A DNA stretch of 64,000 nt. It comes from Sediminibacterium salmoneum NBRC 103935. Its GTDB lineage: Bacteria > Bacteroidota > Bacteroidia > Chitinophagales > Chitinophagaceae. Shown here in pieces: positions 1 to 9,179 of this stretch. Position 1 is the first letter of the stretch; every line of letters starts with the position of its first letter. The translations under genes and the position numbers were made by a program. The notes beneath the pieces are model-generated. The model did no database searches, was not told the origin of the DNA, and saw nothing but the letters and a program-made list of their open reading frames with translations. The stretch is taken from positions 2,500,221-2,564,220 of the forward strand of contig NZ_KI866530.1 of the NCBI RefSeq assembly GCF_000511175.1. Reading direction: 5' to 3'.

Positions 1-215
1 CGGGAATCGGGAACTGGACTTTGGAGCAATTTAAAACCGCAATGACAGAAGGCAAATGGAAGGGATTAAAAGAAAACAGGCCCTTACTTCCACCTATGCC
101 ATGGCAGAATTTTACCAAAATGCATCCGGAAGACCTGGAAGCTATTTATGATTACCTGCAAAGCACCAAACCCGTTGAGAATATTGTACCGATGGCCGTT
201 TTTTCAACGCAGTAA
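1..215 (+). CDS. C-terminal end of a cytochrome c domain protein (partial at window edge)
   Basis: The frame is open from the left edge (first complete codon at base 3) to a stop at 213-215, so only about 70 C-terminal residues are visible. The text 'LLPPMPWQNF' followed by 'HPEDLEAIYDYLQS' is the typical end of a class I cytochrome c, in which a Met-Pro-Trp supplies the axial methionine and the last helix reads 'DL-AI-YL-S'. The haem-binding CxxCH would lie outside the window. Such proteins carry electrons in the periplasm. The family is well supported, but whether it is mono- or dihaem cannot be judged. Confidence 0.75.
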   Translation, partial: GIGNWTLEQFKTAMTEGKWKGLKENRPLLPPMPWQNFTKMHPEDLEAIYDYLQSTKPVENIVPMAVFSTQ

Positions 216-216
216 A

Positions 217-558
217 TTAGGCCTCTGTGGTTGTAGCTTCTGCTGCAGCCACAGCTTTTATTAGCAATTGAAACTTTGTATTAAGAGATACAGTGTATAA
301 TCCGCCTTCAAGTATTTGCTTGGTATTGACGTCTTCCAGCATTACAGTAGCCAAATCAGATGCCAGTGCAGAACTGCTGATTAAATTAGCTACTTTACCA
401 TTTTTAAATTCAATAGTGAATTTATAACCCGCTTTTCTGCCAGTACCCATACGTTCGAAATCAATCCTATTCAAGTCTAATACCTGATTATCTTGTTTTG
501 TTCTTTTTAGTAAAATACGAATAATGGGTAGGTACTTGATCCAGATTTGGGCGTACAT
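217..558 (-). CDS. Conserved hypothetical protein, 113 aa
   Basis: A small reading frame convergent with the cytochrome c gene, one base from its stop. The N-terminus is basic ('RILLKRTKQ'). The middle has a beta-rich stretch ('YKFTIEFKNGKVANL') and the C-terminus ends in an Ala/Thr-rich tail. There is no signal peptide or membrane segment, so it is probably cytoplasmic. I do not recognise the family. Coding quality looks real: it fills the gap between neighbours and has no competing frame. Confidence 0.6.
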   Translation of the reverse strand: MYAQIWIKYLPIIRILLKRTKQDNQVLDLNRIDFERMGTGRKAGYKFTIEFKNGKVANLISSSALASDLATVMLEDVNTKQILEGGLYTVSLNTKFQLLIKAVAAAEATTTEA

Positions 559-646
559 GTAGCTGTGTTATAAGTTAAGAATAAAACAAAGGTCCGAAAT
601 TTCTTCGCCATTTCCGAATTTGGTTTTAAAAAGTCGTCATATCTTT

Positions 647-654
647 TATATTCG
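647..654 (+). promoter_or_regulatory. Bacteroidota -7 like element TATATTCG before the nucleoid protein gene
   Basis: TATATTCG matches the Bacteroidota -7 consensus TAnnTTTG with one change. A TTTG lies 24 bases upstream (619-622), where a -33 element would be. Transcription would start around 659-662, practically on the ATG at 662, so the message may be leaderless. Confidence 0.5.
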
Positions 655-661
655 CAGGTAT

Positions 662-1699
662 ATGAATGATATTTCAAGCGTAGTTATCCGGCAATTAATG
701 GTTCATCAGGCGGGTAATGCCGCACAAGGTAGCCAGCTGATTCTATCGGAATCAGCCCATCTTTTACCCGATGAATTCTGGCAGCAAACCCTTGCCCATT
801 TTTTCCTGAAGCCTTTTAATGAAGCTGAACAATACAGACTCCAAACCCAGGACAATCTGGTCTATGCCATTATAAATCAGCTATTTAGCAATGAGGTTTC
901 GGTGGAATCTGCCAGTAAAACCCTGGCAGAACATTTTCATTTGAAGTCTCAATCTGTGCATGCAAAATCAGGTGAGTTCTATTTTGCCGACTTCGACAAT
1001 ATTGGTTTTGATGGATCCGCATATCGCGCTATTGGCATTTTTCATACGACTATAAAAGACCAATATCTCAAGGTTAAAACCAAGTCAGGAAATATTCAAT
1101 TATCTATTGAAGAGGGAATTGATTTAAAAAAGGCAGAAAAAGGTGCTTTGATATTACAAAAAGAAGCAGATCAGGGTTTTATTGTATTGATTCATGAGTT
1201 ATCTGCAGCAAAGCAGGCAGATGGGCCGTTCTGGAAATCGATTTTCCTGCAGGCGTCTCCCATTATAAATAGTTACCATAACACTAATGAAGCGCTGGGT
1301 ATGTGCAAGCTATTTATCAGTAATGAACTCAATGAGCATTTTGAAACCAGCAAAACCGATCAGATTGATATGCTCCAGCGAAGTATGGACTATTTTAAAA
1401 CCCATGACCAGTTTCAAATGGAAGAGTTTAGCAAAGAAGTTCTGTATCACCCTGAAGTAATTGAAAGTTTTACGCAATACAAACAACAATATGAAGTGGC
1501 CAAACAGGTGAATATAGAAGATGAGTTTGCTATTAATCCGGCTGCCATTCAGAAACAGCAACGTCATTTCAAAAGTATTTTAAAGCTCGATAAAAATTTT
1601 CATGTGTATGTACATGGCAGAAGAGACCTGATAGAAAAGGGCTACGACGAAGTAACCGGCAAGCATTACTACAAATTATACTTTGATCAGGAGCAATAA
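662..1699 (+). CDS. Nucleoid-associated protein (NdpA/YejK-like family)
   Basis: 345 aa from ATG 662. I reject the longer frame from 620 because the promoter-like element at 647-654 would lie inside it. The protein begins with a DUF-type nucleoid-associated fold ('SSVVIRQLMVHQAGN') and has the expected length of about 340 residues with a central basic/acidic helical region. Family members bind DNA or the nucleoid in the cytoplasm, and their exact function is poorly known. The neighbouring gene is convergent, with a gap of only 17 bases. The family call rests on overall similarity of the N- and C-terminal text ('FHVYVHGRRDLIEKGYD'). Confidence 0.75.
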   Translation: MNDISSVVIRQLMVHQAGNAAQGSQLILSESAHLLPDEFWQQTLAHFFLKPFNEAEQYRLQTQDNLVYAIINQLFSNEVSVESASKTLAEHFHLKSQSVHAKSGEFYFADFDNIGFDGSAYRAIGIFHTTIKDQYLKVKTKSGNIQLSIEEGIDLKKAEKGALILQKEADQGFIVLIHELSAAKQADGPFWKSIFLQASPIINSYHNTNEALGMCKLFISNELNEHFETSKTDQIDMLQRSMDYFKTHDQFQMEEFSKEVLYHPEVIESFTQYKQQYEVAKQVNIEDEFAINPAAIQKQQRHFKSILKLDKNFHVYVHGRRDLIEKGYDEVTGKHYYKLYFDQEQ

Positions 1700-1716
1700 A
1701 TGGCCAATTCATTCAA

Positions 1717-2193
1717 TCAGAAAACATCTTCTATCATTCTGTGATAATCGTATTGAAGGTCTTCATGAAGGGTGCTCAATGCTTTATTTATCTTTTTATG
1801 TTGCTGTTGGTAAAGATTATTCAAGGCAGTACTCTTCATAAAAGGTATGCCCGACTGTTTTAAAGACTGGCAGAAATGAAGCAGAATAGCCACTTCGGCC
1901 TGTTTTGACCCTGTGTAGCGAATATATTTATTGGCCATTCTCAGAACCTTCCTGATTGATTTTTTAGCAAAGTATAAATTCTGACCCGGATCAATCTGAT
2001 CCATTTCCGAACTGATTTCCTGCTGAACTTCCCTGATATACAGTTCTTCATCATTGGCTTCAAAAAGTAAATAAGTAAGCAACTCTTTATTTTCTTTTTT
2101 AAATTTTGCAAGGCGTAAACAGAGTTCTGCCAATTCCTTTGCTGTATTCCCCATTAAAGCCTGTTTGATTTCATGTACAGTTGCTGCTTTCAT
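1717..2193 (-). CDS. Conserved hypothetical, mostly helical cytoplasmic protein, 158 aa
   Basis: Start taken at the ATG at 2193 ('MKAATVHEIKQALMG') rather than the longer frame from 2220, which would run into the divergent promoter region. The sequence is rich in Lys, Glu, Leu and Gln, predicted all-helical, with no signal peptide or membrane segment. I do not recognise a named family. It is divergent from the Tat-exported isomerase-like gene, with only 36 bases between start codons, so the two promoters must overlap. Confidence 0.6.
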   Translation of the reverse strand: MKAATVHEIKQALMGNTAKELAELCLRLAKFKKENKELLTYLLFEANDEELYIREVQQEISSEMDQIDPGQNLYFAKKSIRKVLRMANKYIRYTGSKQAEVAILLHFCQSLKQSGIPFMKSTALNNLYQQQHKKINKALSTLHEDLQYDYHRMIEDVF

Positions 2194-2229
2194 ACAAAAT
2201 TTGCGTACTTTGGTTATCACAAAAAAACG

Positions 2230-3144
2230 ATGATTATGCCAGTGAACCGCCGTAAATTTTTACAACAGGGATCTTTAGCTGCTTTGGCTACAATTACACT
2301 GCCCGCCTGGGCTTCTGCCGCTGCTAAAAAGAAGTTTATTACAGGAGTACAATTGTATTCGGTAAGAGAAGATATGCGTAAGGATCCGCTGGGTACTTTA
2401 AAGGCGGTTGCTGAAATGGGATATAAAAATGTGGAGCATGCCAATTATGTAAACAGAAAATTCTATGGCTACAGCGCATCGGAATTTAAAAAAGTATTGA
2501 ATGATTTAGGCATGAAAATGCCTTCTGGTCATACTGTTATGGGAGCAAGTCATTGGGATGCTTCTAAAAAAGACTTTACCGATAGCTGGAAGTACACCAT
2601 TGAAGATGCAGCTGTTGTGGGCCAGGAATTGGTGATTAGTCCCTCACTGGAATCAGGGCTACGAAAATCAAAAGAAGATCTACTGCGCTTTATGGAAGTA
2701 TTTAATAAGTGTGGAGAGCTTTGTAAAAAATCAGGAATGCGATTCGGCTATCACAATCATGATTTTGAGTTTACACAAATGATGGGAGAGGAAACCATGT
2801 ACGAAGTAATGTTGAATAACACGGATCCTTCCATGGTTACACAGCAGTTCGACATGGGCAACTTATATGGAACTGGGGCTGATGCGCTTGCCATTGTGAA
2901 GAAATATCCCGGACGATTTGTTTCTATGCATGTAAAGGATGAAATAAAAAGAGTGAATGGAAATGGATATGAAAGTACCATTCTGGGTAAGGGTGTTCAG
3001 AAAGTAAAAGAAATTATAGACGAGGGGTTAAAGAATGGAGGAACCATTCACTTTATTGTAGAGCAGGAAGCTTATCAGGGTGTGCCTCCGATAGATTGCA
3101 TCAGAGAAGATTTTAAGGTGATGAAGCAATGGGGCTATAAATAA
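2230..3144 (+). CDS. Tat-exported sugar phosphate isomerase/epimerase (xylose isomerase-like TIM barrel)
   Basis: 304 aa from ATG 2230; the ATG at 2236 would serve equally well. The N-terminus 'NRRKFLQQGSLAALA' is a twin-arginine signal, followed by an Ala-rich h-region and a cleavage region around 'AWASAAA', so the enzyme should act folded in the periplasm. The mature part has AP-endonuclease-2/xylose-isomerase-like barrel features: 'GVQLYSVREDM', 'YHNHDFEF', 'QFDMGN' and 'VSMHVKDE', where the His, Glu and Asp residues would bind a divalent metal. The substrate is unknown, but relatives act on sugars or inositols. Confidence 0.85.
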   Translation: MIMPVNRRKFLQQGSLAALATITLPAWASAAAKKKFITGVQLYSVREDMRKDPLGTLKAVAEMGYKNVEHANYVNRKFYGYSASEFKKVLNDLGMKMPSGHTVMGASHWDASKKDFTDSWKYTIEDAAVVGQELVISPSLESGLRKSKEDLLRFMEVFNKCGELCKKSGMRFGYHNHDFEFTQMMGEETMYEVMLNNTDPSMVTQQFDMGNLYGTGADALAIVKKYPGRFVSMHVKDEIKRVNGNGYESTILGKGVQKVKEIIDEGLKNGGTIHFIVEQEAYQGVPPIDCIREDFKVMKQWGYK

Positions 3145-3219
3145 GCTAATCTGTATAAGATAGTTAATGAAAGTGTTTTCTATAATAAGCCTTGCTTATT
3201 GATAAATGTATTTTAGTGT

Positions 3220-5409
3220 ATGAAAAAGATTGCATTGTTTCTGAGTTTGTTAACCGGATTTGCCGCCAGCGCACAATGGCCTGCAGCAGCTGACATAAAA
3301 AAGTGGGAAGCTCAGGCTAAACAGGTATCCATTGTTCGTGATAAATATGGTGTTCCGCATGTGTATGGAAAAACCGATGCAGATGCTGTTTTTGGATTAA
3401 TGTATACGCAGTGCGAGGAAAATTTTGAGCGCATTGAACGAAATTATCTTGAAATGCTGGGCAGAAGAGCCGAAATGGAAGGAGAGAAAGTAATTTATAA
3501 CGACCTGCTGATGCGTTTAATTGCAGACAGCAATGATGCAAAAAAGGATTATCTCCAAAGTCCGCTCTGGTTAAAAAAATTATTGAATGCCCATGCAGAT
3601 GCCATTAATTATTTTTTATACAAACACCCGGAAGTTAGACCAGTGGTATTGCAAAAATTTGAACCCTGGTTCCATCTGATGTACACTGATGGCAGTGTTT
3701 CTGCTACCAGTACCGGCGGTGCTTCCATTGATGAAATAAAACAATTTTATGAAAATGGTCCGGAAACAAGTGCACTTGCTTTTAATAATATTAAAGAAAT
3801 AGAAGAAAGAGGATCCAACGGATTTGCCATTGCCCCAAAGCGTTCTGCAACCGGGAATGCCATGTTGTATATTAATCCGCATGTTCCCTTTTATTTCAGA
3901 TCAGAAGCGCAGATGGTTAGTGAAGAAGGATTAAATGCGTATGGTGCTGCTACCTGGGGACAGTTCTTTATTTACCAGGGCTTCAATGAAAACCTGGGCT
4001 GGATGCATACTTCGGGATATACGGATGTGGCTGATTTGTACGAAGAAAAAATAAGCAAGACCCCTAAAGGCTGGATGTATGAGTTCGACAAAAAGTTATT
4101 GCCGGTAAAGTCTAAACCTATCACTATTTATTATACTGTTAACGGAGAAAGACTTGCAAAAACTTTTACTGCCTATTTTACACATCACGGACCCATAGTT
4201 GCAAAACGTAAAGATAAATGGCTGGCCTTAAAAGAGTATAACCGTTCTTTAAAAGCATTGATTCAAAGCTGGAAAACAACCAAGGCAGAAAACCTGGAAG
4301 AATATACAGAAGCAATGCGTGGTTTATCTAATACCACCAACAATACCGTTTATGCAGATAACAAAGGCAATATTGCTTACTGGCATGGAAATTTTGTACC
4401 CAAAAGAAATCCCGGATACGATTATACTTTACCTGTAGATGGTTCTACCTCCGCCACAGAGTGGCAGGGAGTACATCCGCTGGAAGAAACTGTTCATCTG
4501 ATTAATCCTTCAAGTGGATGGATGCAAAATTGCAATGCAACACCATTTACCCTTGCCGGTGAAAGTAGCCCTAATAAGAACAACTATCCTTATTATATGG
4601 CACCGGATGGACAGAATGCCCGTGGTCTGAACGCCATGCGATTGTTGAGTAATAAAGACAGTATTACACTGGATGGCTTAATTGAAATAGGATACAATCG
4701 CTATCTGGCAGCTTTTGACATTCTGCTGCCTCCTTTATTTAGGGCTTTTGATGCAACTCCGAATTCCGATTCTTTAAAAATGACTGTTAAACCGGTAATT
4801 GATCTTTTAAAAGCATGGAACAAGGAAACAGATACCAGTTCAGTTGCTACCACTATTGCAATTGACTGGGCTACCAAAATAAATGCTTTATGGCCAAGGG
4901 CAAAAACACAGGAAGAGAGTACAGAATGGGTTGGCAGATTCAATGCCATTGCCAATGGTATAAACGGGAAAATAATGATGGAACAACTCAGGGATGTGAT
5001 GAATGAGTTAACCGGTAAATATGGACGCTGGCAGGTTCGATGGGGGGCCATTAACCGTTACCAAAGACTTACAGGTAAGTTCTCCGAAGTGTATGATGAT
5101 AATAAACCCAGCTTGTCGGTTCCTTTAAGCTCTTCCCGTTGGGGATCTTTACCTGCCTTTGAAAGCAGGTCTATGTACAGTTCCAAAGGACGGTACGGAT
5201 TTTCCGGAAACAGTTTTATTGCTGCTGTTGAGTTTGGAGAGAAAGTGAAAGCAAAAACCATTGTAACAGGCGGGCATAGTAATAATCCTTTATCACCTCA
5301 TTTTAAGGATCAGGCAGAGGGATTTGTTTACGGAAAGTTTAAAGACGTATTCTTTTATAAGGAAGACGTAATGAAAAATAAAGAAAAGGAATACCATCCA
5401 GGGGAATAA
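3220..5409 (+). CDS. Penicillin acylase family secreted amidohydrolase (Ntn hydrolase)
   Basis: 729 aa with a Sec signal peptide ('MKKIALFLSLLTGFAASAQ'). The family matures by self-cleavage before a catalytic Ser. Here the motif is 'ERGSNGFAIAPKRS', giving Ser199 as the likely nucleophile, the first residue of the beta chain. The alpha part (about 30-198) carries 'RDKYGVPHVYG', the usual start of these enzymes. 'NPHVPF' and 'GFNENLGWMHT' are typical beta-chain motifs. Relatives hydrolyse amides such as N-acyl homoserine lactones, acyl peptides or beta-lactam side chains, so the substrate cannot be fixed. The gene converges on cysS with a shared inverted repeat over both stops. Confidence 0.9.
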   Translation: MKKIALFLSLLTGFAASAQWPAAADIKKWEAQAKQVSIVRDKYGVPHVYGKTDADAVFGLMYTQCEENFERIERNYLEMLGRRAEMEGEKVIYNDLLMRLIADSNDAKKDYLQSPLWLKKLLNAHADAINYFLYKHPEVRPVVLQKFEPWFHLMYTDGSVSATSTGGASIDEIKQFYENGPETSALAFNNIKEIEERGSNGFAIAPKRSATGNAMLYINPHVPFYFRSEAQMVSEEGLNAYGAATWGQFFIYQGFNENLGWMHTSGYTDVADLYEEKISKTPKGWMYEFDKKLLPVKSKPITIYYTVNGERLAKTFTAYFTHHGPIVAKRKDKWLALKEYNRSLKALIQSWKTTKAENLEEYTEAMRGLSNTTNNTVYADNKGNIAYWHGNFVPKRNPGYDYTLPVDGSTSATEWQGVHPLEETVHLINPSSGWMQNCNATPFTLAGESSPNKNNYPYYMAPDGQNARGLNAMRLLSNKDSITLDGLIEIGYNRYLAAFDILLPPLFRAFDATPNSDSLKMTVKPVIDLLKAWNKETDTSSVATTIAIDWATKINALWPRAKTQEESTEWVGRFNAIANGINGKIMMEQLRDVMNELTGKYGRWQVRWGAINRYQRLTGKFSEVYDDNKPSLSVPLSSSRWGSLPAFESRSMYSSKGRYGFSGNSFIAAVEFGEKVKAKTIVTGGHSNNPLSPHFKDQAEGFVYGKFKDVFFYKEDVMKNKEKEYHPGE

Positions 5410-5424
5410 CCTACTGGATGGTAT
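5391..5424. terminator. Inverted repeat across the stop codons of two convergent genes
   Basis: ATACCATCCA (5391-5400) pairs exactly with TGGATGGTAT (5415-5424), with a 14-base loop. Both arms are coding: the left arm is the end of the acylase gene, the right arm the end of cysS. The T-runs are weak, so its role as a bidirectional terminator is inferred from position and symmetry. Confidence 0.5.
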
Positions 5425-6916
5425 AACTCATACCGCCGTCTTTTTCATCTTTTATTTGAACACCAAGTTGTGCCAGCTCATTTCTGATTTTATCAGAAGT
5501 AACAAAGTCTTTTCTTTGTTTGGCTTCTTTGCGGATGTTGATTAATAATTGCAGCACACCATCCAGCTTATCATTGTTATCGGCTTTGCTGGTTTGCAAT
5601 CCAAAAATATCAATGATAAATGCCTGCATTTGTTTCTTTAATAAATGAATGGTGCTAACACTTAAAGCATTTTCTGCAATATGCTTGTCCTTAATGGAAT
5701 TAATCACAGGCACCAGTTCAAACATATTGGCAATCACTTTGGCTGTATTGATATCGTCGTTCATGAATTCGTTGAATTCATTTACCAGTTTAATCACTTT
5801 CTCATCAAGCGCTTTGTCTGCTGCATTTTCGCTTGTATTGCCATTAAAACCCGTTAACCATTCGTAAGCATCCATCAGTCTTCTGAGTGCTTTTTCACTG
5901 GCCTGTAATGCCTCATTGCTAAAATCGAGTGTACTTCTGTATTGGGACTGAAGAATGAAAAAGCGAACGGTTGAAGGCGCATATGCCTGTTCCAGAATGG
6001 GATGCGTACCACTAAAAAGTTCGCTGAGCTTGATTACATTGTTGTAACTCTTACCCATTTTCTTTCCATTAATGGTAATCATATTGTTGTGCATCCAGTA
6101 TCTGGCAGGCATCTGGTGATTGCAAACCGTACTTTGTGCAATTTCACATTCATGATGCGGAAACTGAAGGTCCATACCTCCGCCGTGTATATCAAATTCC
6201 TTTCCGAGATATTTGGTGCTCATGGCAGAACATTCAATATGCCAGCCGGGGAATCCTTCTCCCCATGGGCTTTGCCAACGCATGATATGCTCAGGCGGAG
6301 CATTTTTCCATAGAGCAAAATCAGATTTATTTCTTTTTTCATCCTGGTTGTCCAGCTCTCTGGTGCTTTCGATTTGCTCATCTAGCACCCTGCCACTTAA
6401 AATTCCATAAGGCTGACCTTTAGCAGAAAAGTCGGAATTGTATTTTTCTACGTCAAAATAAACGGAACCATTGGCCACATAGGCATAACCGTCTTCAATG
6501 ATTTTTTTAATCATTTCAATTTGCTCTACAATATGTCCAGTTGCGGTTGGCTCAATGCTGGGAGGCAGGTTATTGAACTGATTCATAGCCCAATGGTACA
6601 TGTTGGTGTATTTCTGCACCAGTTCCATCGGCTCCAGTTTTTCTAATACGGCTTTGCTGCTGATTTTATCTTCGGCTGCTCTTCCCTCTTCCTCAAAATG
6701 TCCGGCATCCGTAATATTCCTTACATATCTTACTTTATAACCCAGAAATAACAGGTATCTGTAAAGTACATCAAAGGTAATAAAGGGTCTTGCATGACCT
6801 AAATGGCTTTCTCCACTTACGGTTGGTCCACAAACATACATCCCCACATAGGGCGGGTTGATGGGCTGGAAACTTTCTTTTTTGCGGGTAAGTGAGTTGT
6901 ATAATTTTAGCGACAT
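5411..6916 (-). CDS. cysS: Cysteinyl-tRNA synthetase
   Basis: 501 aa class I aminoacyl-tRNA synthetase that charges tRNA-Cys with cysteine in the cytoplasm. The HIGH motif appears as HLGH at residues 38-41, preceded by 'YVCGPTV' with the zinc-ligand Cys29. Further zinc ligands are in 'HIECSAM' and 'HHECEIAQS'. The KMSKS loop is 'KKMGKSYNN', so Ser is replaced by Gly as in some members. Length is slightly above the E. coli enzyme because of a C-terminal extension ('[15 protein letters not shown]'), which is normal for the family. A clear TAnnTTTG element precedes the start. Confidence 0.97.
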   Translation of the reverse strand: MSLKLYNSLTRKKESFQPINPPYVGMYVCGPTVSGESHLGHARPFITFDVLYRYLLFLGYKVRYVRNITDAGHFEEEGRAAEDKISSKAVLEKLEPMELVQKYTNMYHWAMNQFNNLPPSIEPTATGHIVEQIEMIKKIIEDGYAYVANGSVYFDVEKYNSDFSAKGQPYGILSGRVLDEQIESTRELDNQDEKRNKSDFALWKNAPPEHIMRWQSPWGEGFPGWHIECSAMSTKYLGKEFDIHGGGMDLQFPHHECEIAQSTVCNHQMPARYWMHNNMITINGKKMGKSYNNVIKLSELFSGTHPILEQAYAPSTVRFFILQSQYRSTLDFSNEALQASEKALRRLMDAYEWLTGFNGNTSENAADKALDEKVIKLVNEFNEFMNDDINTAKVIANMFELVPVINSIKDKHIAENALSVSTIHLLKKQMQAFIIDIFGLQTSKADNNDKLDGVLQLLINIRKEAKQRKDFVTSDKIRNELAQLGVQIKDEKDGGMSYTIQ

Positions 6917-6923
6917 GATGCCG

Positions 6924-6931
6924 CAAAGTTA
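6924..6931 (-). promoter_or_regulatory. -7 element TAACTTTG before cysS
   Basis: On the minus strand the sequence reads TAACTTTG, an exact TAnnTTTG match, ending 7 bases before the cysS ATG. This leaves at most a few bases of 5' leader. Confidence 0.55.
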
Positions 6932-6933
6932 TT

Positions 6934-8037
6934 TTATTTTCTTAAACGAATATCAGCCACCAGCATGATATGATCGCTAAGTGCTTCGTCTACCATATCA
7001 AATTGCTTCACCTCAAATTGCTGGTCGGGTAAAATGTAGTCGATGCGTAAAGTGGGTGCTATAGAAATAAAGCTTCTTCCCAGTCCAAAACTTCTTTCTA
7101 AAAAAGCATCTTTTTTGTTGCCTCTGATAGAAAAGTAGGTATAAGAGTTAGGTACATCATTAAAATCTCCGGTAATAATACTCGGATAGGGGCTTCTTTC
7201 CATTGCAATATTGACCAATGTGGTTTGCTCTCCTCTTTTTTTATAGGCAGCTTTCATTTTTCGCATTAAACGTAAAGTGGCACTGAAAGAAGACTCATCC
7301 GGCTCTTTTATTTTTTCTATATCAGCGTAATCGTTCTTTTTAAACTTAAAAGATTGTAAATGGGTATTGAATATTCTTATGGTATCACTACCCTTTAATA
7401 AATCTGCGTATATAAGACTTTCTTCTGACGGAAAGGCTATTCTGCCAGTATCTATCATGGGGTACTTGGAAAAAATAATACAGCCGGACAGGTATTCCCC
7501 ATTGTTTCTTTCATAGTCTTTTGAGAAATAATAGTAAGGGTGGGTTCTGCTGAAAAGCTGAATATTGTTTTCGGTTGTGGCGGTATTGAATTCCTGCAGG
7601 CATATAATGTCAGGATAAGTCTTCAGAATACTGGCAGCCACTTCTTCCCGGACCATTTTTTTTGCGAGCACATTTTTAGACAGACCATTAAAACTCTGGA
7701 TGTTCCAGTTAACAATTCTAAAATGATTTTCTACTTTTCTTTTGGTAAAAATGGCATTACCAGTCCAGGCAAAAACCACTGCAATTTGTTGCCAGCCAAT
7801 CAGAAGTGCAATAATAGGTAGTAAGGACCAGATGGGTCGGGTAATTAACCAAAACAGTGCAGATAATATTAATAATAGAATTAAATAGGGAGTACACAAT
7901 GCCAATACACCGTGAAGCCAGAAATCATTGGGATTTATATATGGTGAGAGGGAGGCAATTAAGAAGAGTAATACAACTATGGCATTGCCGATAATAAATA
8001 TTTTTTTTGTTGTTCTTCTAAACCAACCCTTAGCCAT
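6934..8037 (-). CDS. Membrane-anchored endonuclease/exonuclease/phosphatase family protein (intact paralogue)
   Basis: 367 aa. Three hydrophobic segments span about residues 13-95 ('IIGNAIVVLLFLIASL', 'YLILLLILSALFWLI', 'LLPIIALLIGW') and are followed by an EEP domain. Catalytic motifs are present: 'NWNIQSFNG', 'CLQEFN' with the metal-binding Glu, 'TGDFNDVPNSYTY' and 'LSDHIMLVADI' with the Asp-His pair. Such domains cleave phosphodiesters in nucleic acids, lipids or sugar phosphates; the domain probably faces the periplasm. A second, frameshifted copy lies immediately upstream in the same operon, which suggests tandem duplication. Confidence 0.85.
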   Translation of the reverse strand: MAKGWFRRTTKKIFIIGNAIVVLLFLIASLSPYINPNDFWLHGVLALCTPYLILLLILSALFWLITRPIWSLLPIIALLIGWQQIAVVFAWTGNAIFTKRKVENHFRIVNWNIQSFNGLSKNVLAKKMVREEVAASILKTYPDIICLQEFNTATTENNIQLFSRTHPYYYFSKDYERNNGEYLSGCIIFSKYPMIDTGRIAFPSEESLIYADLLKGSDTIRIFNTHLQSFKFKKNDYADIEKIKEPDESSFSATLRLMRKMKAAYKKRGEQTTLVNIAMERSPYPSIITGDFNDVPNSYTYFSIRGNKKDAFLERSFGLGRSFISIAPTLRIDYILPDQQFEVKQFDMVDEALSDHIMLVADIRLRK

Positions 8038-8058
8038 AGAATAAAATTACAAAAACAT

Positions 8059-9179
8059 TTAATTGTTCAGACTAATATCTGCTACCAGCGGATAATGATC
8101 GGAAAGCTCAAGGGATGGACTGAAAAACTGATCTGTTCTGAGGTTTTTTGATGTTAGAATAACATCTATTCTCAGTAATGATTTTGCACTTCTGTAAGTT
8201 CCTTTTAACCCTGCCCCTGCTTCTAAAAACGCATCCTTGGTTTCTTTCCTTAGTTGCTGATAAACATAACTGGATGGTACTGCATTCAGGTCGGCACAAA
8301 ATATATAGGGAAGCCGGGTTTCTTTAAACATCTGTTTTACCATTGCTGCCTGTTTAGCATGAACTCGATCAAAATATTCCAACCTTTCAGGTATATTGGT
8401 ATTAAATAGTATGGCAGTATCTTCTTTTACATATTTTAAATTGCCCAGTATGGAAGGGCTCAATTTATTATAATGCAGGAACATCGACCTGAAATGTGAG
8501 GTAAAAATCCGGATGGTTTGCTCCTGAAAACGGATATCGGCAAATGCAAGACTCTCGGGGTGAATTTTTAAAGGATACTTTTTACTCCCACTATTGATGA
8601 TTGGATGCTTTGAAAATATTATTGTTCCATAATCAATTCCATCCATTGTAAAAATAAAATGCCTGTAACCCAGTGAGTCGCTGATGAATCGGGTAACATC
8701 TCTTTCTGCGTAACCGGGAGAAATAATATAATCCTGGAAGCAGAGCACATCTGCGTCCGATTTTTTAATAAAGTTGAGCATTAACTCCTGTTCGTGTACC
8801 CAGGCGTTGCTCCCTGGTTTACTGAAAAGAAATTCGTTTACATTCCAGGACAGTACTCTGAGTGAGTTTTTATTTTTTGATGAGTCAAAAACTGCGTTAA
8901 TTCTTAAAGGGTAAGTGTAACTAAGATTAATAGACCCGGGCAACAATAATAATAGTATCCACCATTTTCCACGGTAAAAAAACCAATGGCCAGCAGGCAC
9001 CATATCAGCGCTATAATAAACAGAAAGGGAAATCCAATAGCCAGAAATGTAATTCCCCTGTAAATTTCCGGGTGTAAAAATCCGCTGAAACAACTAACAA
9101 TAAACAGGGGTAAAATCAGAATACCACTAATATTGAAAATTTTTTTACTTGTTCTGTGTACTTTGGAACTGGATTGCAT
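8059..9179 (-). pseudogene. Membrane-anchored endonuclease/exonuclease/phosphatase paralogue, interrupted by a one-base frameshift
   Basis: The 5' part (start at 9179) encodes the membrane segments, then the frame is lost at a run of seven A on the plus strand (8976-8982). Adding one base joins 'CLLAIGFF' to 'YRGKWWILLLLLPGS' and continues through the whole catalytic domain to 8059, giving about 373 aa, the same build as the intact neighbour. Catalytic motifs are present but drifted: 'CFQDYI' where Glu is expected and 'CADLNAVPSSY' where GDFN is usual; 'LSDHYPLVADI' is kept. The start codon overlaps the stop of the upstream rhomboid by one base (TAATG). It could be real decay, a slippage site or an assembly error. 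Confidence 0.8.
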
